Shown in pieces: positions 57,650 to 64,000 of a stretch of 64,000 bases of DNA. A program made the position numbers and the translations under genes. This DNA comes from Montifringilla adamsi. Taxonomy: Eukaryota; Chordata; Aves; Passeriformes; Passeridae. Positions within the stretch are counted from its first letter, which is position 1. Every line of letters begins with the position of its first letter. The notes beneath the pieces were generated by a model, which was given only the letters and a program-made list of their open reading frames with translations, searched no databases and was not told where the DNA came from. The stretch is from contig JAGGNK010012559.1 of the NCBI GenBank assembly GCA_017590115.1, positions 1,198,370 to 1,262,369 on the forward strand. Reading direction: 5' to 3'.

Positions 57650-59070
57650 CTGTGGAATTATGGCTGTGGAATGAGTTAAAATCATTGAGTTACAGCCATG
57701 GAATGAGTTAGAGCCGTGGAGTTAAAACCATGGGGTTACAGGCATGGAATGAGTTGAAGCCATGGAGTTACAGACTTGGAGTTACAGCCACGGAATGAGT
57801 TGGAGCCACGGAGCTAAAACCATGGGGTTACAACCATGGAATTACAGCCACGGAGTGCGTTAAACTCATTGAGTAACAACCATGGAGTTACAACCATATA
57901 GTTGTTACTGCCATGGAATGAGTTACAGCCATGGAATGAGTTAAAATCATTGGGTTACAGCTGTGGAATTACAGCCATGGGGTTACAGCCATGGAATTAC
58001 ATCCATGGAATGAATTACAGCCATGGAATTGTTGCAGCCATGGAATTGTTACAGCCATGGAGCTGTTGCAGCCATGGAATTGGTACAGTCAGACAGTCAC
58101 AGCCATGGAATGAGTTAGACCCACGGAGTTAAAACCATGGGGTTACAGCCATGGAGTTGCAGCCATGGAATTGTTATAGCCACGGAGTTTCAGGCATGGA
58201 ATTAGAGCCATGGAGAGAATGAAAATCGTTGAGTTACAACCATGGAGTTACAGCCATACAGTTGTTACTGCCATGGAATGTGTTACAATCATGGAATTAC
58301 AGCCATGGAATGTGTTACAATCATGGAATTACAGCCATGGAATGTGTTACAATCATGGAATTACAGCCATGGAATGTGTTACAATCATGGAATTACAGCC
58401 ATGGAATGTGTTACAATCATGGAATTACAGCCATGGAATGAGTTAAAATCATTGGGTTACAGCTGTGGAATTACAGCCATGGGGTTACAGCCATGGAATT
58501 ACATCCATGGAATGAATTACAGCCATGGAATTGTTAGACATGGAATTGCAGCCATGGAATTGTTACAGCCACGGAGTTACAGGCATGGAATTACAGCCAT
58601 GGAGGGAATTAAATTCAATGATAAACAACCATGGAGTTGCAGCCATGCAGTTGTTACTGCCACGGAATGAGTTACAGCCATGGAATTACAGCCATGGAGT
58701 TACAGCCATGGAATGAGTTAAAATCATTGAGTCACAGCCATGGAGTGAGTGGCAACCATGGAGTTACAGCCATGGAATGATTTACAGCCATGGAATTGTT
58801 ATAGCCATGGAATGAGTTACACCCATGGGGTTACAGCCATGGAATTACCACCAAGGAATGAGTTACATCCATGGAGTTTCAGTCACGGAGTCACAGCCAT
58901 GGAATTGTTACAGTCATGGAATTGCAGCCATGCAGTTACAGCCATGGAGTTACAGCCATGGAATGAGTTACAGGCATGGAGCTGTTGCAGCCATGGAATT
59001 GTTATTGCCATGGAATCACAGCCATGGAATGAGTTACAGCCATGGAGCTGTTACAGCCATGGAGCCTCCC
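57650..59070. repeat. 1.4-kb satellite-like array
   Basis: About 85-95 short units built from ttacagccatggaa (14-18 bp), with variants gttgttac, tgagttac and cacggagt. A 32-bp higher-order unit, tgtgttacaatcatggaa plus ttacagccatggaa, repeats five times at 58279-58438 with almost no divergence. Open frames (NYSHGITAME-type peptides) are array products. Confidence 0.97.
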
Positions 59071-59348
59071 AGCCCCAATGGTTACCTGACAGGACGACCA
59101 GGAAAACTCCAGGCTGTGGAGGAGATTTCTGCTTGTGCAGGGGGTCGGTAACAGCCCCAGCCCTCCCTAGCAGGACAGGCAGAGGGACAGCACTGCACAG
59201 GAGCCAGGGATTGCCTTAAAAAGCCATGGAGGCTGAGGAGAGGCTTTGCACTGTTTTCCGTGGATGCGTGCGGAATTCCTCGGTTCATTCAAACTGAGGA
59301 GCTGCTCTGCAGGCTCACTAGGGGCATGTGGTGCTTTCTTGTGAAATT
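59071..59348. other. Non-coding spacer between arrays
   Basis: Unique-looking 278 bases; no feature seen. Confidence 0.6.
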
Positions 59349-59486
59349 TCCTTCCTTCCTTCCTTCCTTCCTTCCTTCCTTCCTTCCTTCCTTCCTTCCT
59401 TCCTTCCTTCCTCCATCCCGTCCGCCTTCCTCCCTTCCTCCCTTCCTCCCTTCCTCCCTTCCTTCCTCCCTCCCTCCCTCCCTCCC
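59349..59486. repeat. (CTTC)n / (CCTCCCTT)n microsatellite
   Basis: About 16 cttc tetramers to 59412, an interruption (catcccgtccg), then cctcccttcc and cctccctcc runs to 59486. Confidence 0.97.
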
Positions 59487-59767
59487 CATGGAAAACGATG
59501 ATGGAAGTTCTGCAATCCGCCAAAACTCAGGGCTGAGGGCAGCAAGCCAAGCCATAATCCCAGGGAATTTCCCCTCCTTTCCATGGATTTCACCCATGGG
59601 TGAAACTTCCCTGCTGGGGGTGCAGATGTTCCCAGCCCTGATGGTTTTCCATCAGTCTCAGGGGGTGATTTGCAGCTTTTCCCAGTTGAATAACTCTTCC
59701 CACCCCTCTCTGGGCCCAGGGAGGTGCAGTCTCTAGACTTCCAGGGCTCTGCTGGTCTCTGTGATCC

Positions 59768-59920
59768 CAGGGGCAGAAATCCAGCCCTTTTCTTGCTCCT
59801 AGGGACAGAATCCACCCCTTTTCTTGCTCCTGGGGGAGAGATTCACCCTTCTCTTGCTCCTCGGGGCAGAAATTGAGTCCTTTTCTTGCTCCTGGGGCAG
59901 AAATCCAGCCCTTTTCTTGG
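59768..59920. repeat. ~39-bp minisatellite
   Basis: About four copies of ccttttcttgctcctgggg and cagaaatccag. Confidence 0.93.
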
Positions 59921-61055
59921 AGCAGAAGAGCTGCTCTCCCAGATCCTCTCCTGTGTAAAATCGATGCTCTCAAGGCAGGGCTGGAGACCTGAGCCTGCCA
60001 ACTCTGGTTCTTCAATCTTGTTAACCACGGTGCTCTGTTTAAATCATTAATTACACTCTCAGCTGCCAGACAGGGGCCTCAGGAACCTTGGGCAGGGTGG
60101 ATTTTTAAATGAGAGAGAATTCCTAGGTGGGAATAAGATTGCCTTGGTCTCAGGAAAAGCCAGTGGGATACCTGATAAATATTTTCCATCCTCTCCCAGC
60201 AGTGGGGTTTGCTGCAGGTCCCTCCTGCTTGTGCTCCCTGTGGGAGAAGAATCCAACATCCAGCCCTTCAGACACCCTCAGCTCCTGGCTGTGAAATTCC
60301 TGAAGAATTCCCAGGGCCCCATCCATCATGGAGAAACTCTGCCTGGTCACCTTGCACAGATCCGTGAGGATTCCATGCAGGGAAATGTTGTAAATCCTCT
60401 TCCCACAGAGCCCTGCCCAGCACAGAGGGTGGATTTAACCCCAAATCTGCCCCATTCCAATGGGATCGTTCTAATCCATGAGCTGCCTTGCTTTTATGGG
60501 AAGGCATTCCATGACTCTGGCATGGATCAGCCTCTGCAGGGCAGCCAGGACCATCCATCTCCCAGAGTTAAAGAGACTGGACAAAATTCCTCAAAACCCA
60601 AATTCTTCCCAGATGCAAGGAGCACAGAATTAGAAAACCACACTTCTTGGAAAGCTGGAAGGAAGGGCAGCCTCCCCCAGGGAAGGGCTCCTGTTCCACG
60701 TGAGTGGAGTCAGAAGGAAATGGAATTATCTGATAGGAAAAAACTTCAGGAAAGCAGAGTTGTGGGAATGGCAGGATGGAGCAGCCCAGCTCTGCCATGG
60801 ATAACTTGGAGGAGCTGTTTCCCTTTTTTTCTGCCTCCCAGCATCCTCATCTCTCTCACTGTGCAGGAGTTCCCAGCTGTAACCCATGGACAGTGGGATT
60901 CTGGAATCCAGAGTGGGAATGCAGAGGGACAAACTCATTTCCCTGGGGGCAGGAAGCAAAGGAAAGGCAGGAGAGGGTTTTCCTGTCATTTACTGACCTG
61001 TGAGAGGGCCTTGGTCTCACCTGTCCTGAGCTGGGGACACTGCTGGGACGTGTGG
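59921..61055. other. Intergenic, no supported gene
   Basis: A long open frame (60144-61265, + strand) crosses this stretch but starts at TTG, shows no recognisable domain and ends inside a tandem duplication, so it is not annotated as a gene. Confidence 0.55.
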
Positions 61056-61615
61056 CAGGAGGTGTCCTGCAGCCCAGTGTCACCTCCCCTTGGCCACCTC
61101 CTGTCCCCTTGGAGTGCCACACATGAACCTCTGGTTTCTTTGGCTGGTTTTAAATTTTGGACTGGAGTAAAGGAAGAGGTGCCGTGGAAACGCTGGAACT
61201 GCCTGTCCTGGGCAGTGACATGGGCCCATGGGGTGAGAAACAGTCTGGGTGTGTCCATGCTCTAAATAAAGTGATTTCTTGGGGTTTATTCGTTCATGTC
61301 CCTTTCTACCAAAATCCCAGGGACAGGAGGTGTTCTGCAGCCCCAATGTGACTTCTCCTTTGTCACCTTCATACACAGAACCTGTCACCTCCTGTCCCCT
61401 TGGAGTGCCACACATGAACCTCTGATTTCTTTGGCTGGTTTTTGAATTTTGGACTGGAATATTGGGAGAGGTGCCATGGAAATGCTGGAACTGCCTGTCC
61501 TGGGCAGTGACATGGGCCCATGGGGTGGGAAACAGCCCTGGGTGTGGCCATGCTCTAAATAAAGTCATTTATTCAAGTCCCTTCCTTGGACACATCCTAC
61601 CAAAATCCCAGTGCT
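61056..61615. repeat. Tandem duplication (~270-290 bp) carrying AATAAA
   Basis: Copies begin caggaggtgtcctgcagccc (61056) and caggaggtgttctgcagccc (61324) and both end in ctctaaataaagt and ctaccaaaatcccag. Identity is about 88%, with one ~23-bp length difference. Confidence 0.92.
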
Positions 61616-64000
61616 CCCCAGTGACTCCTGCAGCCCCTGGTGCTGTGCTGGGTGGGAGAACCTCAATCTTCAAACACCAGACTGGTGATACTGAAGAGAA
61701 ATTTTATATTTAAGCCCCATTTTTCAATGTTATAAAGAGTTAATGGCTCAAAGATGTCCTGCCCCCTCCCAGATGTGTCTGCTTTGGCCGTGGTTGATGA
61801 GCTCACCTGGGCACGGCCTCGGAGATCCTTTATGGGGAGGTTTGGCCCGGTTGGATTCCATCAGAAACACCAACAAACAATTCCCCCCTGCTTATTAACA
61901 CTTTGTAAATTTATTAACACTCTGTAAAATGTCTGTAAATGGAACCTTAATGTACAGCATGGCCCAGGGCAGCCCCTAAATAAAAAGGCATCCAGAGTCA
62001 GCTCTTCAAGCCTCAGCAGTGGCTTTGTGAGGCTGTGGCAGGAGGCCAGATGTTGTCAGGGCAGCTCTGGCTTTGCTCTGGTGTGCAGCACAAGGCTGGA
62101 TGGATTCTGCTTCCTTTCTGAATTAGAAAATATCTTGGATTTCAGGAGAGGCTTTGGAATCCCAGGTTTTGTGATGGACCCACCAAGGCCGCCTTTGCTC
62201 TGCTCTGTTGGGTTTGGAACCTCTTCCACTCCTTCACCCAGAGCTTTTCCCTCACCCTGGAGCTGCAGTGGGAGCCCAGGGGAGCTGGGGCTGCAGGACT
62301 GAGCTCAGGGCTGGCTCCAGGAGCCCAAGGAAGCTGCAAGACTGAAATCAGGACTGGTTCCAGGAGCCATGGGGAGCTGGAGCTGCAGGACTGAGCTCAG
62401 GGCTGGCTCCAGGAGCCCAGAGGAGCTCTGAGAGCTCTCTAAGCTGAGCCTGAGTTACAAAACTGGAGGACTGCAGTCAGGCTTCAGCTCTGCATATTGG
62501 CATTCCCTTCCCAGCAAAGCCCCAGCCTGCAAAGGTCTGGGCTCCATGGCCCAGGAGGTTTTTGGGAGCTGTGGGAATGCTTGGCTGCAGGGAGATGAAG
62601 AGTTCAGTTCCTCTCACTTCCCCTGAAATCCCAGCCCAGAGCCCTCTCGTGAGTGTGAGCACGCAGGCAGCGCTCACTGGGCTGGGAGAGCCTGGGCTCT
62701 CCTTCCCAATCCACTGGGATTTTAACAGTTTATCCCTCTGGAAAACAGGCAACAGAGGCTGATCCACTGGAGGAGAAGCACCTCAAATTTCCAGTTCAAA
62801 TATTCACTATCTTTTATTTTTCCTTCATCTCTCTTTGTTCTATCCATCTCCTGAAAGTTCCAAATCTCTAATTCCGTGTACTCAGTGCTGGGTTTTATTA
62901 AAAATTCCTGGGGGGTTGATATGACCGGACTGAGAATGGAAAAGCACCCAGTGATTACCCAAAGGCAAAGCATTTTTGGGTTTCAATGTGAAGCAGGGAA
63001 TTGTTTCTATTTATAGGGAAAACTGTGTGTGGGTCCTAAATGGGATTTTGCAAATTCACATTCCCAGGATTTCTCCTTCCCTGACAGCATTTCACATGGA
63101 CACAACCCTATAATTCAGGAACTTGGTGACCCCACACTTTTAATTTTCTTTGCCATCCTTTTGCCCTCTTGTTCCAAGAGCAGGACTTTCCTGGCAGTGC
63201 CTGCAGAGCTGAGCCAGCCACGAGCACTCCCTGTTTTTGCACAGATTCTGCCTTTCCAGATCCAGCTTCTCCCCATATGTTCCTCGTTCCCATTTTCTTT
63301 CCCTTAGCTATTCCCAGCAGCCTTTCCTCACACAGCAGTGACTGCACCGCTACATTAACAATTAATAACAGAGCAGCAACGAGGAGAAAAATGGACAATA
63401 AATTAGCTTTAATTGGACAGGAATGTTGCCAGGTATCCTCCTGCCCATTTTCTATCCAGGCTCAGCCAGGCTTCCACCCTTTGAGCCCCAGAATGCTCCT
63501 CTTGGAGGTTGATTCCAAAGATTTTGGTGTCATCCACGCGCTGCGTCAAGACAACCAACACAGGATGCACCTGACAGAGCTCAGGAGCACAGAGAAGGCT
63601 TTTATTGCCATGGAAATGCAATGAAGCGTCTGGAAACCTTGAAACCAGCCCAGGCTGGGCTCAGGTTCCTGCAGCAGGAAGTGTCTCCAGTTGGGAAGAG
63701 GCAGATGGTCCAAAACCCTGACAGCAGCAGCTCTGCGGGCTCCAGCCCAGAGCTCTGGCCCGTAACACAAACCCTGAGAGGTGCCCAAAGCTTCCTGAGA
63801 GAGGCAGAGCAGCCTGGTGCCCGTAGGGATTTTCAACCTGGGACTGGAGCCCTCCCCTCCAGAGTCACAGTCAAACCCTGAACTGGGGAATGCAGCCTTG
63901 ACCCAAATGGGCTGGAGCCCAAATGTACCAGAGAAATTAATCCCAGACTCAGAAAAGTTCAAACCTCACTCATGTCATTAATGGATGTTTTTATGGAGTC
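61616..64000. other. Intergenic; 3-copy repeat at 62279-62432; isolated polyadenylation hexamers
   Basis: No coding exon is recognised. AATAAA occurs on + at about 61978 (ctaaataaaaaggc) and on the minus strand at about 63602 (tggcaataaaagcc). The latter could be the 3' end of a minus-strand transcript coming from beyond the window, but there is no coding evidence. Three ~57-bp units (ctgcaggactgagctcaggg, ctggctccaggagccc) lie at 62279-62432. Confidence 0.4.

Noticed and set aside
57902..59219. Open frames with SHGITAMEL-like peptides
   Set aside because: Direct product of the CCATGGAA array; no start context or conserved domain.
60144..61265. 373-residue + strand open frame, the longest outside arrays
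   Set aside because: It starts at TTG, has no recognisable domain, no splice or promoter context, and its end lies in a tandem duplication whose second copy does not keep the frame meaningful.
63546..63962. Possible end of a minus-strand gene entering from the right
   Set aside because: Only an AATAAA on the minus strand supports it. The open frame has no recognisable domain.

Overview
The window reads as avian nuclear DNA, probably from a GC-rich microchromosome. Two observations support this. There are about 18 truncated 3' ends of CR1-type LINEs, several ending in the ATTCTRTG-like tail typical of bird CR1. The only recognisable gene is a vertebrate serine incorporator with ordinary GT/AG introns. 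A songbird is plausible from the number of solo-LTR-like elements, but the sequence alone does not prove it.

Layout. Bases 1-2.58 kb hold the 3' end of a SERINC2-like gene on the + strand: intron sequence, the last two coding exons (980-1207 and 1831-1969), a short 3' UTR and a polyadenylation signal at 2553. A CpG-rich patch at about 2.99-3.12 kb and a 20-bp minisatellite follow at once. At 5.0-7.2 kb an assembly gap in a poly-C tract precedes an almost identical 925/920-bp tandem duplication. From 7.2 to 20.7 kb the sequence is intergenic, with many minisatellites, CpG-rich patches near 10.2-10.8 kb, and CR1 fragments that include a strong inverted pair (17.6-19.4 kb). An AT-rich island at 20.76-23.08 kb is a cluster of LTR fragments. 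From 23 to 64 kb the DNA is intergenic, with simple repeats, local duplications, CR1 fragments, two more LTRs of one family (38.4 and 42.0-43.0 kb; the second has nested internal duplications), a 39-bp-arm hairpin at 54.25 kb and a 1.4-kb satellite at 57.65-59.07 kb.

I found no second protein-coding gene. The long open frames past 2.6 kb lie in tandem arrays or repeats, many lack an ATG start, and none resembles a family I recognise. In human the DNA 3' of SERINC2 is also gene-poor before TINAGL1 (from memory), so a gene desert here is plausible. Distal enhancers or lncRNAs may be present but cannot be shown from one sequence. The notable content is structural: young tandem duplications, inverted repeats, G-quadruplex-prone arrays, and an unidentified repeat shared by 41.4 and 45.5 kb.
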